Positions 34,238-44,727 are shown, numbered from the stretch's first letter. The stretch: 64,000 nucleotides of DNA from Mitsuaria sp. WAJ17 (GCF_014174515.1 NZ_JACJUG010000006.1:1-64000); one strand, 5' to 3'. Numbers and translations: made by a program. The notes: a model not told the origin generated them from the sequence alone.

Positions 34238-37012
34238 TCAGCTCGCAGCGTCGACGCGGGTCAGCGCTTGGTCGTACCAGAGCAGCAGCTTCTCGTCTTC
34301 CTGCAGCGCCTCCTCAGGGATCTTTTGCGCCACCTTGATGATGGTCTGGTAGTCGCGGCTGGCCCACGCCGTCTTGAAGCCCGCGCGCAGCACTTCCAAC
34401 CTGAACTCCTTAAGCTTGCGGCCGGTGGCAGCCACGTAGCCGTCAAACTCCTTCAGCAGCGCCTTCTCGCGCTTCTTCTCCAGATCTTGCGCCTTGTTGG
34501 GGTCGGGCACGAACCAACGGTCTTGCGCCTTGGCTCGCAGTGCGGGGTCGGACTTCTCCAGGCCACGGAACTCGCGGTAGTTGCTCGACAGGTAGGTGTG
34601 GATCTGGCTCGGCACTTCGCCGGTGCCGTCGTACTTCAGGAAATTGTTTTCCAGCAGCGCCGACAGTTCGGGCTTGGCTTCGTGCTTCTTCCAGCCAGCG
34701 CCCACCTGGGTGATGAAGTCGGGGTGCAGCTCCTGGTAGGTAGACGGCTTCGATTTCAGGAAGTCAGACAGCCAGTCAATCGCGCTGCGCTCATCGCTGA
34801 CGAAGAGGTCCATCTGCGGGGACTTGGTGACCTGCGCACGCTTGCGGTCATAGGCCGCTACCTGGTCAGGTAAGAACACCATGCCATCCCGCTCCGGGAA
34901 TCGGCTGCGCATCCCACTCAGGAACTCGTCACTCGACAGCGGTACCGGCGCGTCGTGGCGAATGAACCAGGCGATTAGGCGGTCATAGACCCGGCGGGGA
35001 TCCCGCTCGACGATGAATTCGAGCTCGCCATCACGCACCTTCACAACCGAGAGCTGTGCCAAGTGGCTCTGGACGAAATCCCAAGCCGAATCGGGCGTCG
35101 CTCCTTTCAAAGCCAGGCGCTCCTCCAGATCACCATCTGGCTTATAAGCCGAAATCACCAAGTCCTGCTTAACTGCCGTGGTCGACGTAACTTGGCGGTA
35201 GCTGCCCTGTACCTTGTCTAGAGCCGTAACCTCTGCAACAACGAAACCAGCCTGTTGCAGTGCTACTTGAATGGCATTCCACACCGCCGCCTTGCTGTTT
35301 GAGAAGACTACTGTCATCCATCGGCCAGGCTTAAGAACACGGTGATACTCCGAAAAGCACTCTTGCATCAGCCGCTGATATTCAGGCAACGCCTTGTTTT
35401 TGCAGCGATCAATAATCGCCTCCGGCTCTGAGTCAGTCGTTACACCATGCCAGGATTCAACAAGGAAATTTAGATCTGAATAGTAGATATTCTCCCCGAA
35501 TGGCGGATCGGTGAAAATATAATCAACACTCGACTCTGCGAGCCCATTTCGCGCGGCAGAACCCACAGTGACAACTGCGCCATCAGCCCTGGAATAATTG
35601 CTCGCAAATGCTTTGGTCGAAAGTCGGCCGAGCCGATTTTCAAGGTTATACCATGGGGAAACCTCAGAGTGCTGTGAGGCAACGTAGTAAACCCCGGAGA
35701 GATACTGGTTGACGTTTGAGCTCTGAGTTTTCCCATGCATGATGGTTTTGTAGCGATTTAAGACCGACATGCCCCAAATCGCCTGCTCAACCATGAAGAG
35801 CAGGAACAACCTCGTTCGATGGTTCGTGTGGTCATTCGCCTTCTGCCACATCCGCCCAAGTGCCTGTGCTGCGCGGGGGAGGAAGAAGTGATGAATGTGA
35901 GTGACTCCAGCGTAATCCATCCGTGCACGCTCATGCGTCATATGCATTCGCGGTATTTCGATCTTGGGCACAGATAACGGGATCTCCATTTCGTCGATCC
36001 GGCGCAGCACCTCCATATCGTCTGCATCCGGCTTCTTCTCAAATTTTTGACCGCGAACCACATAGGAAATGATCGTCGCGGCTCGCCGCGGAGTCTGAAT
36101 CACCCTTCCCAAGGCCTTATCTAGCTTACTGGTGTATAGCTTTGTAAGCCGCGGCTTCGTCAACTCTGCGCCGCAATGCGGGCACGGAAATTCTTCCTTG
36201 ACACGCTTGGTGTCATTATCAAGCGCTTCTTCGGTAAAGTTCAGTTCACCGGAACACTCCGGGCAACCGTACAGTTGCGCCCAAACCGTGTACTCAATCC
36301 GTCCTTTTGTTTTTCCATCACTGTGCGTGGTCTCGTACATCCAACCAATTTCGGATTGAAGCTCACTCAGCAGTTTTTCTCCGGCTGCGGAAAATTCTTC
36401 GATGTCAAAAGGTAGGTTGTAGTTGGCTGCAATGAATGATGCCGCTGGCGAAAGATCGTTGAGCACTGCCTTTCTCGCACCCCATTTGGGCGCCGCACGG
36501 CCTGCCGCTCGCCATGCAAGTTCGAGTTGGTGCCTGAAGGAAGCCGGCGCTGTCTCACACCACTGAGCCGCGACGCCGGTCATACCAGACCCCGAGAACC
36601 CATCGAAAACCACATCGCCGGGCTGCGTATAGTGCAAGATCGAAGGAACGATCGCCAGATGCGGCACCTTGGTGTGATATGCATGAGCCTTGTAGAGGAC
36701 GTCTGTCTTACCCACGGAGACGTCAATAGCAAGCGGCTCGCGGCTGTACTTGACCGAAGGGTCGTACGGTTTACCGTAGTGCCGGACGAATTCGGTCAGC
36801 CAGGGATTCGGACAAGCCGTGTAGTAAGGTGGATCCGACATCGCCAAGATGGCCTCGTCAGTCCCCTTCGGAAATCCCACCTGCTGGCGAAAAGCCGGTT
36901 CCTTCAACTTCTCAGCCAGCAGCTTCAGGTAGTGCTCGCGCCGCGCTTGATCGCTGGGAAACTTCTGCCCCAGGCACTCCACCGGTCCGCTGTCGTCGCA
37001 GACAAGTTCCAT
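34238..37012 (-). CDS. pglXI: BREX-3 adenine DNA methyltransferase PglXI
   Basis: The 924-residue protein carries the N6-adenine methyltransferase motif IV DPPYY (residues 60-64) before the AdoMet-binding VVFDGFSGSGMTG (about 135-147), a permuted order. A second TDPPFGENIYYSDL lies near residue 500. A zinc-ribbon pair (YGCPECSGE and FPCPHCGAE) is inserted around 250-290. PglXI marks host DNA at the BREX site. The first residues MELVCDDSGPVECLG sit directly on the ISL3 remnant: the start codon lies within or at the edge of IS sequence, so native N-terminal residues and promoter may be lost. The middle of the gene is clearly more AT-rich than the rest of the window. Confidence 0.88.
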   Translation of the reverse strand: MELVCDDSGPVECLGQKFPSDQARREHYLKLLAEKLKEPAFRQQVGFPKGTDEAILAMSDPPYYTACPNPWLTEFVRHYGKPYDPSVKYSREPLAIDVSVGKTDVLYKAHAYHTKVPHLAIVPSILHYTQPGDVVFDGFSGSGMTGVAAQWCETAPASFRHQLELAWRAAGRAAPKWGARKAVLNDLSPAASFIAANYNLPFDIEEFSAAGEKLLSELQSEIGWMYETTHSDGKTKGRIEYTVWAQLYGCPECSGELNFTEEALDNDTKRVKEEFPCPHCGAELTKPRLTKLYTSKLDKALGRVIQTPRRAATIISYVVRGQKFEKKPDADDMEVLRRIDEMEIPLSVPKIEIPRMHMTHERARMDYAGVTHIHHFFLPRAAQALGRMWQKANDHTNHRTRLFLLFMVEQAIWGMSVLNRYKTIMHGKTQSSNVNQYLSGVYYVASQHSEVSPWYNLENRLGRLSTKAFASNYSRADGAVVTVGSAARNGLAESSVDYIFTDPPFGENIYYSDLNFLVESWHGVTTDSEPEAIIDRCKNKALPEYQRLMQECFSEYHRVLKPGRWMTVVFSNSKAAVWNAIQVALQQAGFVVAEVTALDKVQGSYRQVTSTTAVKQDLVISAYKPDGDLEERLALKGATPDSAWDFVQSHLAQLSVVKVRDGELEFIVERDPRRVYDRLIAWFIRHDAPVPLSSDEFLSGMRSRFPERDGMVFLPDQVAAYDRKRAQVTKSPQMDLFVSDERSAIDWLSDFLKSKPSTYQELHPDFITQVGAGWKKHEAKPELSALLENNFLKYDGTGEVPSQIHTYLSSNYREFRGLEKSDPALRAKAQDRWFVPDPNKAQDLEKKREKALLKEFDGYVAATGRKLKEFRLEVLRAGFKTAWASRDYQTIIKVAQKIPEEALQEDEKLLLWYDQALTRVDAAS

Positions 37013-37723
37013 GTATTGCGGCTGGCAAGCGACGCACTGGTCAAGGTCTATGAACGTCGCAAAGTCGCAAAGCCAGACAGCAGCGCCATACAGCCATTCA
37101 GGCGATCAAAGTTCACGCTGCTCAAGCGCCCAGCAAAGCTCACCGAAACGCAGGAGCAGGATCTGAAGCAATGGCTGCGCGAGGACGAAGACATTGCGGC
37201 CGCATACAAGGCCAAGGAGGCGTTCTACGCCATCTTTGACCTGCCAAGGGATCAGGCGATCCAGGCGTTCGACCACTTCCGGGAAACGGTGCACAGGGCT
37301 GTTCGCAAAGACTTCAGGCAGTTGTTGGCCAAGATGAAGGTGTGGCGGTCGGAGATGCTGGCCATCCTCGACCATCCGCAGACCAACGCCTACACCGAGT
37401 CGATCAATGGCGCCATTCAGACCATTGTGCGGAACGGAAACGGGTACAAGTTCGATGTTGTGCGGGCCCGCATCCTGGCCAAGCATGCGTTGGATCCGCG
37501 CAAAGAGGTGAAGCTCAGCCAACTGCTGCTCCCTGAGGGGAACTTTTGCGGCTACTGCCACGAACAGTTTTCGGCATCCGAGATGAGCGAGGTGTCTATG
37601 CCACCGATGGTCGCAGGGCAGCCCGCCATTCAGACCATGGTCTGCCGGACTTGCAGATCTGAGTTCGATAGCGATGTGCTGAAGGCGAAGCGCAGTCGTC
37701 GCCCCACACGAAATGCCGAATAG
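36998..37723 (+). pseudogene. ISL3-family transposase, C-terminal remnant
   Basis: From about 36998 the plus strand reads VVADKFHVLRLASDALVKVY (DKFH is the ISL3 DDE-domain motif), through a conserved DHPQTNAYTESINGAI (the catalytic Glu region) to a zinc-ribbon-like tail (FCGYCHEQF, MVCRTCRSEF) and a normal stop codon at 37721-37723. The N-terminal part, including the upstream catalytic Asp and zinc finger, is absent; sequence to the left is antisense pglXI. It is therefore a 3' remnant left by insertion or deletion that removed the upstream BREX genes. The IS end is probably in the GTTGGGGTCAACCCAC region near 37740, not verified. Confidence 0.85.
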
Positions 37724-37960
37724 CCACAAGATAGTGATTGGTTGGGGTCAACCCACAAACGGCACAGCCTGAGCCGGTTGACAAAAACAGCCGCCAGCCG
37801 ACCCCTTGCTTGCTCTGGCTTGCAGCCCACCCCAACAACAGGCCGGTCAGGTGTACACTTATGGTGTCCACTTCCAACTCACCCGCCACCAAAGCCTGAG
37901 ATTGCTAAGTGGTTGACTCGACAAGCCTTTTTGGAATGGAATGCTGGATTGGGAGGTGAC
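37724..37960. other. Right end of island, no gene
   Basis: These 237 bases between the ISL3 remnant and attR hold no supported gene. They probably contain the IS right end and the recombination arm of the island. Confidence 0.5.
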
Positions 37961-37978
37961 TCCCCGAAGCGCCACCAA
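37961..37978 (+). other. attR (partial copy of tRNA-Met 3' end)
   Basis: TCCCCGAAGCGCCACCAA repeats the tRNA-Met end with one mismatch. It is immediately followed by what looks like the original tRNA terminator, as expected if the island separated the tRNA from its old downstream sequence. Confidence 0.9.
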
Positions 37979-37988
37979 CCAAGAAAAC

Positions 37989-38016
37989 CCAGCAAGCGTC
38001 AAGTTTGCTGGCTTTT
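37989..38016 (+). terminator. Displaced original tRNA-Met terminator
   Basis: CCAGCAAGC (37989-37997) pairs with GTTTGCTGG (38003-38011) around GTCAA and is followed by CTTTT. It lies 11 bases after attR, mirroring the spacing of a normal tRNA terminator. Confidence 0.75.
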
Positions 38017-38042
38017 CATGGGCCAGCAGAAATCGCGGCAAG

Positions 38043-38098
38043 ACCTGGCACCTGGCACCTGGCACCTGGCACCTGGCACCTGGCACATGGCACCTGGC
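38043..38098. repeat. ACCTGGC heptamer tandem repeat
   Basis: Eight head-to-tail copies of the 7-bp unit ACCTGGC (the seventh is ACATGGC) lie between attR and the next gene. Because 7 is not a multiple of 3 and no frame is used, this is a non-coding minisatellite likely to vary in copy number. Confidence 0.9.
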
Positions 38099-38204
38099 GA
38101 TAAAGCCTCGCCGCCAGGCAGCAGCCCAGCCAGCATGCGATGATGCAGGCCTTGTTCAACCCGGGTCGGGCTCCGCCCTGCCCCGCAGCCACTGGATTGA
38201 TACC

Positions 38205-38627
38205 ATGTCCCGCTGTGCACACACCCTGCCCCGCCGCCTGGCCCTGCGCCTGGCCTTCATGGGGCTTGCCGGCCTGGCCACGCTGGGCGCTTCCAGCGTC
38301 CAGGCCCAGACCCACCGCCAGTTCCCCCCCGACGCCTTGCGCGCCGAAATGCTCGTCGGCACGCCACCCGATCTGCAACTGGATGGCAGGGATGCCCGGC
38401 TGGCGCCCGGCACCCGCATCCGCAGCGCGGACAACCTGCTGGTGTTCGCCTCCGCCCTCGTAGGCCAGAAGCTGACCGTGCACTACACCCAGGACTTCGC
38501 CGGCCTGGTGCGCGACATTTGGCTGCTCAACGAGGCCGAGCTGGCGAACAAGACCTGGCCCCGCACGCCCGAGCAGGCCGCGAGCTGGAGTTTCGACCTG
38601 GCCTCCCAGGTCTGGACCAAGCCCTGA
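38205..38627 (+). CDS. Conserved exported protein of unknown function
   Basis: The 140-residue protein has a signal peptide (RRLALRLAFMGLAGLATLGA, cleavage likely after VQAQ), followed by a small domain (QFPPDALRAEMLVGTPPDLQ, TRIRSADNLLVFASALVG, VRDIWLLNEAELANKTWPR). I recognise it only as a conserved periplasmic protein that precedes miaB in related bacteria. The start at 38205 is the Met directly before SRCAHTLPRR; the longer frame runs back into the tandem repeat. Confidence 0.75.
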   Translation: MSRCAHTLPRRLALRLAFMGLAGLATLGASSVQAQTHRQFPPDALRAEMLVGTPPDLQLDGRDARLAPGTRIRSADNLLVFASALVGQKLTVHYTQDFAGLVRDIWLLNEAELANKTWPRTPEQAASWSFDLASQVWTKP

Positions 38628-38746
38628 GCCCTGCCTGAACCGAGGCCTGCCGCCTGTCCGACAGGCCGGCCCGGCACCCGCCATTTCCTTCCGACATTCC
38701 TTTCCGATTCGCCGTGCCCCCGGGACGCGGGGCGCCGGAGCCCGCC

Positions 38747-40087
38747 ATGAGCAAAAAAGTATTCATCAAGACCTTTGGCTGCCAGATGAACGAGTACGAC
38801 TCGGACAAGATGGCCGACGTGCTGCGCGCCGCCGAAGGCTACGAGCCCACCACCAATGTCGATGAGGCCGACCTGGTGCTGTTCAACACCTGCTCGGTGC
38901 GCGAAAAGGCCCAGGAGAAGGTCTTCTCCGACCTCGGCCGCATCAAGCACCTGAAGGCCAAGGGCGTGATGATCGGCGTGGGCGGCTGCGTGGCCAGCCA
39001 GGAGGGCGCGACCATCATCGAGCGTGCGCCTTACGTCGATGTGGTCTTCGGCCCGCAGACCCTGCACCGCCTGCCGCAGATGCTGGCCGCGCGCCGCGAG
39101 GCCGCCCGGCCCCAGGTGGACATCAGCTTCCCCGAAATCGAGAAGTTCGACAACCTGCCGCCGGCCAAGGTCGAGGGCGGCAGCGCCTTCGTGTCCATCA
39201 TGGAAGGCTGCTCCAAGTACTGCTCCTACTGCGTGGTGCCCTACACCCGCGGCGCCGAGATGAGCCGCCCCTTCGAGGACGTGCTCACCGAGATCGCCGG
39301 CCTGGCCGACCAGGGCGTCAAGGAGATCAACCTGCTGGGCCAGAACGTCAATGCCTATCGCGGCCGAATGGGCGACACCGACGAGATCGCCGACCTCGCC
39401 CTGCTGCTGGAATACTGCGCCGAGATCCCCGGCATCGAGCGCCTGCGCTTCACGACGAGCCACCCCAATGAGTTCAGCCCGCGCCTGATTGAGGCCTACG
39501 GCAAGGTGCCTCAGCTGGTGAACCACCTGCACCTGCCTGTGCAACATGGCAGCGACCGCATCCTGATGGCCATGAAGCGCGGCTACACGGCCCTGGAGTT
39601 CAAGAGCATCATCCGCAAGCTGCGCGCCATCCGCCCGGACATCCGCATCGCCAGCGACTTCATCGTCGGTTTCCCCGGGGAGACCGAGGAGGACCACGCC
39701 AAGCTGATGAAGCTGGTGGACGACGTCGGCTTCGATGCTTCCTTCAGCTTCATTTACAGCCCGCGCCCGGGCACCCCCGCGGCCAATCTCGAAGACACCA
39801 CGCCCTACGAGACCAAGGTGCGCCGCCTACAGGAGCTGCAGGCCGCCATCGAGGCCCATGCTGTCAGCATCAGCAAGACCCTGGTCGGCCAGACGCAGCG
39901 CATCCTCGTGTGCGGCCATGCCAAGAAGGACCCGAGCGAGCTGATGGGACGCACCGAGTGCAATCGCATCGTCAATTTCAAGGGCAACGCGCGGCTCATG
40001 CACCAGCTGATCGATGTGCGCATCACCGAGGCCTTCGCGCATTCCCTGCGCGCCGAGGTGCTGACCAGCGAGACGGCTGCTGCCTGA
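38747..40087 (+). CDS. miaB: tRNA-2-methylthio-N6-dimethylallyladenosine synthase MiaB
   Basis: MiaB is a radical-SAM methylthiotransferase that adds a methylthio group to i6A37 in tRNAs reading UNN codons. The 446-residue protein has the N-terminal UPF0004 domain with three Cys ([30 protein letters not shown]), the radical-SAM cluster CSKYCSYC near residue 160, and a C-terminal TRAM domain. GGAG lies before ATG 38747. An upstream GTG would add 11 unlikely residues. Confidence 0.97.
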   Translation: MSKKVFIKTFGCQMNEYDSDKMADVLRAAEGYEPTTNVDEADLVLFNTCSVREKAQEKVFSDLGRIKHLKAKGVMIGVGGCVASQEGATIIERAPYVDVVFGPQTLHRLPQMLAARREAARPQVDISFPEIEKFDNLPPAKVEGGSAFVSIMEGCSKYCSYCVVPYTRGAEMSRPFEDVLTEIAGLADQGVKEINLLGQNVNAYRGRMGDTDEIADLALLLEYCAEIPGIERLRFTTSHPNEFSPRLIEAYGKVPQLVNHLHLPVQHGSDRILMAMKRGYTALEFKSIIRKLRAIRPDIRIASDFIVGFPGETEEDHAKLMKLVDDVGFDASFSFIYSPRPGTPAANLEDTTPYETKVRRLQELQAAIEAHAVSISKTLVGQTQRILVCGHAKKDPSELMGRTECNRIVNFKGNARLMHQLIDVRITEAFAHSLRAEVLTSETAAA

Positions 40088-40360
40088 TCAGCGCCGCAGG
40101 CTCAGCCAGGCCTGCGGCAGCGCGATGGCCAGCAGCATCAGGCCGTAGCCCAGCATCTTGCCGTCGTGCCCCAGCAGCGCCAGCGCCACCGCCAGGCCCA
40201 GCGTGCCGCCGGCGCCGCCCCAGAGCCACAACTGGCCCCAGTTGCGGCCCTTGAGCTCGGCACGCCACAGCAGCTTCATCAGCGCTGCGACCACACCGGC
40301 GACGAACCACGCGGGAAGAAGGAAATTGCCAAGGTGCCAGAAGGCGTCGAGAGGGCTCAC
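40088..40360 (-). CDS. Small three-TM membrane protein
   Basis: The likely product has 90 residues from GTG 40360 ([19 protein letters not shown]). About three membrane spans are visible: [38 protein letters not shown] and [20 protein letters not shown]. It lies on the strand opposite miaB and hemA and directly abuts the miaB stop. Function is unknown. Confidence 0.65.
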   Translation of the reverse strand: MSPLDAFWHLGNFLLPAWFVAGVVAALMKLLWRAELKGRNWGQLWLWGGAGGTLGLAVALALLGHDGKMLGYGLMLLAIALPQAWLSLRR

Positions 40361-40494
40361 AGGGTTCCCGCCATGTAGCCGCGCGGCCGTCCCGCACGGT
40401 GCGTCCGCCGCGAAATGCGGCGCCAATTGATGCTTATCAAGTATTTCTATACGGACGACGCAGCAAGCCGCCCTGTCCGCAAGCCTTGGAATTT

Positions 40495-40500
40495 TATAAT
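40495..40500 (+). promoter_or_regulatory. -10 element of hemA at the start codon
   Basis: A consensus TATAAT ends 6 bases before the hemA ATG, with no strong -35 and no obvious ribosome binding site between, which suggests a leaderless or near-leaderless transcript. Confidence 0.45.
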
Positions 40501-40506
40501 CGCGCC

Positions 40507-41796
40507 ATGTCGGTCTTTGCCCTCGGCCTGAATCACGAATCCGCGCCCCTGGATCTGCGCGGCCGGTTCGCCCTTTCGGCCGAGCAGTTGGCGCCCGCCC
40601 TGTTGGGCCTGCGCGAGCAGCTGAAGCAGCGCACCCGCATCGGCGCCGAGGCCGCCATGCTGTCCACCTGTAACCGCACCGAGCTCTATGTGGCCGGCGG
40701 CCGGGAGCTGGTGCAGCCCACCGTGGAGTGGCTGGCGGAGGTCGGCGGCGTCGCCTCCAACGCGCTGCTCAACCATGCCTACGTCAAGGAGGGCAGCGCC
40801 GCGGCGCGCCATGCCTTCCGCGTGGCCAGCGGCCTGGATTCCATGGTGCTGGGCGAGCCCCAGATCCTGGGCCAGATGAAGCAGGCCGTGCGCGAGGCCG
40901 ACGAGGCCGGCACCCTGGGCACCACGCTGCACCAGCTCTTCCAGCGCAGCTTCTCGGTGGCCAAGGAGGTACGCAGTTCCACCGAGATCGGCGCCCATTC
41001 CATCAGCATGGCCGCCGCCGCGGTGCGCCTGGCCGGCCAGCTCTTCGAGGACCTGGCACGGATCCAGGTGCTCTTCGTGGGTGCGGGAGAGATGATCGAG
41101 CTGGTCGCCACGCATTTCGCGGCCCGCAATCCCAAGGGCATGGCCGTGGCCAACCGCACCCTGGAGCGCGGCGAGAAGCTCGCATCGCACCTCGGCGCTG
41201 AGGCCCTGCGCCTCAGCGACCTGCCGCAGCGTCTGCATGAATTCGATGCCGTCATCTCCTGCACAGCCTCCAGCCTGCCCCTGATCGGCCTGGGCGCCGT
41301 GGAAAGCGCGCTGAAAAAGCGCCGCCACAAGCCCATGTTCATGGTCGATCTCGCCGTGCCGCGTGACATCGAGCAGGAAGTCGCCCAGTTGGACGACGTC
41401 TACCTCTACGCCGTGGACGACCTCGCCCAACTGGTGCAGTCCGCTGGCGAAAAACGCCAGGCCGCCGTGCAGCAGGCCGAGGCCATCATCGAGACCGGCG
41501 TGCAGAGCTTCGTGCACTGGCTGGGGCAACGCAACACCGTGCCCTTGATCCAGGCCCTGCATGCCCAGGCGGACGACTGGCGCAGCGCCGAGTTGCAGCG
41601 TGCCCGCAAGCTGCTGGCGCGCGGCGAGGACGTCGAGGCCGTCCTTGAGGCACTGTCCAAGGGGCTGACCCAGAAGATGCTGCACGGCACCCTGGCCGAG
41701 CTGCACGCCGCCGATGGCGAGCACCGCGTGGCCCTGGCCCACACGGTTTCCCGCCTCTTCCTGCGCAAGAGCGCCAAGGACCCGGCCGAGCATTAG
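40507..41796 (+). CDS. hemA: Glutamyl-tRNA reductase
   Basis: HemA reduces glutamyl-tRNA to glutamate-1-semialdehyde with NADPH, the first committed step of C5-pathway haem synthesis. The 429-residue protein has [17 protein letters not shown], the catalytic Cys in [11 protein letters not shown] (near residue 53), [23 protein letters not shown]-binding [17 protein letters not shown] and the C-terminal dimerisation helices. The start is ATG 40507 ([11 protein letters not shown]). prfA and prmC follow, the common proteobacterial order. Confidence 0.97.
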   Translation: MSVFALGLNHESAPLDLRGRFALSAEQLAPALLGLREQLKQRTRIGAEAAMLSTCNRTELYVAGGRELVQPTVEWLAEVGGVASNALLNHAYVKEGSAAARHAFRVASGLDSMVLGEPQILGQMKQAVREADEAGTLGTTLHQLFQRSFSVAKEVRSSTEIGAHSISMAAAAVRLAGQLFEDLARIQVLFVGAGEMIELVATHFAARNPKGMAVANRTLERGEKLASHLGAEALRLSDLPQRLHEFDAVISCTASSLPLIGLGAVESALKKRRHKPMFMVDLAVPRDIEQEVAQLDDVYLYAVDDLAQLVQSAGEKRQAAVQQAEAIIETGVQSFVHWLGQRNTVPLIQALHAQADDWRSAELQRARKLLARGEDVEAVLEALSKGLTQKMLHGTLAELHAADGEHRVALAHTVSRLFLRKSAKDPAEH

Positions 41797-41879
41797 CGCT
41801 GCGCTTCGCCATGCTCGCCCGCCCAGGCCCCGTCGTGGATGCACGCGGCCTGGTTTCCTCTCCTTGTGAATGCCCCTCC

Positions 41880-42962
41880 ATGAAAGACAGCCTGCGCCAG
41901 CAGTTCGAACGCCTGGGCCATCGACTGCATGAGCTCGACACCACGCTCGCCGACGGCAGCATCGCCGCCGATATGAAGCGCTACCGCGCACTGACGCGCG
42001 AGCAGGCCGAAGTCTCCGAGCTCGTGAGCCGCTACCAGCGCTATCTGCAGCGCGAGCAGGATCTGGCCGCCGCGCGCGAGCTGCTGGCCGACCCCGAGAT
42101 GGCCGAGATGGCCCGCGAGGAGATCACCGGCGCCGAGGCCGACATGGCCCGCCTGCACGAGGAGCTGCAGCTGGCCCTGCTGCCCAAGGATCCGGACGAC
42201 GTCCGGCCTGCCTTCCTAGAAATCCGGGCCGGCGCTGGCGGCGACGAGAGCGCGCTCTTCGCGGCCGACCTCGCCCGCATGTACCTGCGCTATGCCGAGT
42301 CACAGGGCTGGCGCGCGGAGACCCTGTCCGCCAACGAGTCAGACCTGGGCGGCTACAAGGAGCTGGTGCTGCGCATCGAGGGCGATCAGGTGTACGGCCG
42401 GCTCAAGTTCGAGTCCGGCGGCCACCGCGTGCAGCGCGTACCCGCCACGGAATCACAGGGCCGCATCCACACCAGCGCCTGCACCGTGGCCGTGATGCCC
42501 GAGCCCGACGAGGCCGAGGAGGTCCAGCTCAACCCCGCGGAGCTGCGCATCGACACCTTCCGCGCCAGCGGCGCTGGCGGTCAGCACGTCAACAAGACGG
42601 ACTCCGCCATCCGCATCACCCACCTGCCCACGGGCCTTGTCGCCGAATGCCAGGACGACCGCAGCCAGCACCGCAACAAGGCCAAGGCGCTGGCCGTGCT
42701 GGCCGCCCGGCTGCGCGACAAGGAACGCAGCGAGCGCGCCGCCAAGGAAGCCGCCACGCGCAAGAGCCTCATCGGCAGCGGGGACCGCAGCGACCGCATC
42801 CGCACCTACAACTTCCCCCAAGGCCGGCTGACGGACCACCGCATCAACCTGACGCTCTACAAGCTCGGCGCCATCATGGACGGCGATCTGAACGACGTCA
42901 TCAGCGGCCTGCAGCAGGCGCAGGCCGCCGAGCAACTGGCTGCACTGGAAGGGCGTGGATGA
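41880..42962 (+). CDS. prfA: Peptide chain release factor 1
   Basis: RF1 reads UAA and UAG and triggers peptide release. The 360-residue protein has the catalytic GGQ in [15 protein letters not shown] (near residue 235) and the codon-recognition loop region around RIHTSACTV. Its Gln is the substrate of PrmC, encoded by the next gene, which overlaps by 4 bases (ATGA). The start at 41880 ([10 protein letters not shown]) fits the family. Confidence 0.97.
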   Translation: MKDSLRQQFERLGHRLHELDTTLADGSIAADMKRYRALTREQAEVSELVSRYQRYLQREQDLAAARELLADPEMAEMAREEITGAEADMARLHEELQLALLPKDPDDVRPAFLEIRAGAGGDESALFAADLARMYLRYAESQGWRAETLSANESDLGGYKELVLRIEGDQVYGRLKFESGGHRVQRVPATESQGRIHTSACTVAVMPEPDEAEEVQLNPAELRIDTFRASGAGGQHVNKTDSAIRITHLPTGLVAECQDDRSQHRNKAKALAVLAARLRDKERSERAAKEAATRKSLIGSGDRSDRIRTYNFPQGRLTDHRINLTLYKLGAIMDGDLNDVISGLQQAQAAEQLAALEGRG

Positions 42963-43783
42963 GCGTCACCGTCCGTGACCTTCAGCGGCGCGCCGCGCAG
43001 GCCGGCCTGCCTCGCCTGGAGGCCCAACTGCTGCTGTGCGCCCTGCTGGACAAGGACCGCGGCTGGCTGATCAGCCATGATGAAGATCCGCTGCCGCCCG
43101 GCACGGGCGAGCGCTTCGAGGACTGGCTCCGCCAGCGGCTGGACGAGGTCCCCCTGGCCTACCTCACCGGCCACAAGGAGTTTCACGGCCTGCGCCTGCA
43201 GGTGAGCCCAGCCACCCTGGTGCCGCGGCCCGACACCGAGGTGCTTGTCGATGCAGCACTGCGCTGGCTGGCCTCCTGCGGCCTGGCAGCGCCGCGCGTG
43301 CTGGATCTGGGCACAGGCAGCGGCGCCATCGCGCTGGCCGTGAAGAAGCGCCATCCGCGAGCCGACGTGACGGCCACCGACTTCAGCGCCGCGGCCCTGG
43401 GCATCGCCGAGGCCAATGCACGCCAACTGGGCCTGGAGGTCCGCTTCCTCCTGGGAGCCTGGTGGCAACCCCTGGGTGAGGAAGGCTTCGACCTGGTGAT
43501 GAGCAACCCGCCCTACATCGCCCCCCAAGACGAGCACCTGCCGGCCCTGCGACACGAGCCGCTGAGCGCCCTGGCCGCTCCGGAGGCCGGCCTGGCGGAC
43601 CTTCGGCAGATCATCGGGGGTGCGCCCGCCCACCTGCGGCCGGGCGGCCTGCTGCTGCTGGAGCATGGCTACGACCAGGAGCAGGCCGTGGCGGATCTGC
43701 TACGCGCTGCCGGCCTTCAATACCGGGGCTGCGAGCGGGACCTGGGCGGCCAGCCCCGGTGCAGCGCGGCGCTAAGGCCCTGA
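42959..43783 (+). CDS. prmC: Release factor glutamine methyltransferase
   Basis: PrmC methylates the Gln of the GGQ motif in release factors. The 274-residue protein has an N-terminal helical domain, the AdoMet site [15 protein letters not shown] and the substrate motif SNPPYIAP (near residue 181). ATG 42959 overlaps the prfA stop codon, coupling enzyme and substrate genes. Confidence 0.96.
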   Translation: MSVTVRDLQRRAAQAGLPRLEAQLLLCALLDKDRGWLISHDEDPLPPGTGERFEDWLRQRLDEVPLAYLTGHKEFHGLRLQVSPATLVPRPDTEVLVDAALRWLASCGLAAPRVLDLGTGSGAIALAVKKRHPRADVTATDFSAAALGIAEANARQLGLEVRFLLGAWWQPLGEEGFDLVMSNPPYIAPQDEHLPALRHEPLSALAAPEAGLADLRQIIGGAPAHLRPGGLLLLEHGYDQEQAVADLLRAAGLQYRGCERDLGGQPRCSAALRP

Positions 43784-43924
43784 TCCCGCCCTCCGGAGAC
43801 GCGGCCGGACTGCCGTCAAAGTCTGTAAAACCAGGTAATTGATCCTGCACAAAATATCCCGCCGGGCGTAGCATGGTCCTCCGAGCGGCACACTCCCGGC
43901 CCGCTCGGCTGCAAGGAGACCATC

Positions 43925-44566
43925 ATGCGCAGCCTGCCCGCCCCAACTGGATCCTGCTGGCCCACGGCCGTGGGCTGGCTGGTGGTGAGCGCCCTGGCCC
44001 TGGCGGCACCCTCCCGGGCTCAGGCCCAGGCCTCCTCCCAACTGATGCCCCATGGCAGCACTGCCGAGGCCCCCGGCCTGCGCTGGCAGGCCCGCGTGCA
44101 GCTGAGCCAGGTGGACGGCCTGGACACCAGCACGGGCCGCAGTTCGCGGTCCCTCAGCGCCGCCCTGCTGGGCGATTACTACCTCACCCGCTCTGGGCTT
44201 GGCGAAGGCGTTCGCGGCGGCCTGCGGGCAACGGGCGGCCTGATGATGGGCTCCCTGAGCGTCACCCAGAGCGGCTCGGGCCTGACGCTGAGCGCGCAGT
44301 CCATGAGCCTGGGCCAGTCCCTGGCCGTCGGCCTGCGCGCCGTGGGCTCCACGGGCGACCGGAGTGATTCCGGCGGCACCCTGCCCTACATCGGCATCGG
44401 CTACAGCGGCATCTCGACGCGAGGCGGCTGGGGCTTCAGCGCTGACCTCGGACTCATCAACCGCAACAGCCTTCGCCTGGGCAACAGCCTGGGCTCAGTG
44501 GACGAGGCCCTGCGCGACAACCGCCTGATGCCCGTGCTGCAGTTCGGTCTCAGCTACAGCTACTGA
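43925..44566 (+). CDS. Exported beta-barrel-like protein
   Basis: The 213-residue protein has a signal peptide ([20 protein letters not shown]) and then alternating, Gly/Ser-rich strands ending in the aromatic FGLSYSY, typical of small outer-membrane barrels. I cannot name the family. AAGGAG precedes ATG 43925. It stands alone between prmC and grxD. Confidence 0.7.
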   Translation: MRSLPAPTGSCWPTAVGWLVVSALALAAPSRAQAQASSQLMPHGSTAEAPGLRWQARVQLSQVDGLDTSTGRSSRSLSAALLGDYYLTRSGLGEGVRGGLRATGGLMMGSLSVTQSGSGLTLSAQSMSLGQSLAVGLRAVGSTGDRSDSGGTLPYIGIGYSGISTRGGWGFSADLGLINRNSLRLGNSLGSVDEALRDNRLMPVLQFGLSYSY

Positions 44567-44727
44567 GCCCCTGCGCTAGGTCAGAACGCCGCTGGATTCC
44601 TGCCCCACGGCGGGCGCCAGACGCCCTTGCGCGGCGCCGGGCATGCACTGTGCCCGATAATCGCGCCGAGGCCGGGGGCCACGCCCTCCGCAGTTTCGGC
44701 CACAGCTTTTCATCAAGGAATCAAGCC

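Noticed and set aside
31474..34338. Plus-strand 954-codon open frame
   Set aside because: Shadow of brxHII; His/Leu/Gln-rich antisense composition.
36527..36997. N-terminal half of the ISL3 transposase
   Set aside because: The open frame continues to the left, but that translation is antisense pglXI and lacks ISL3 motifs.
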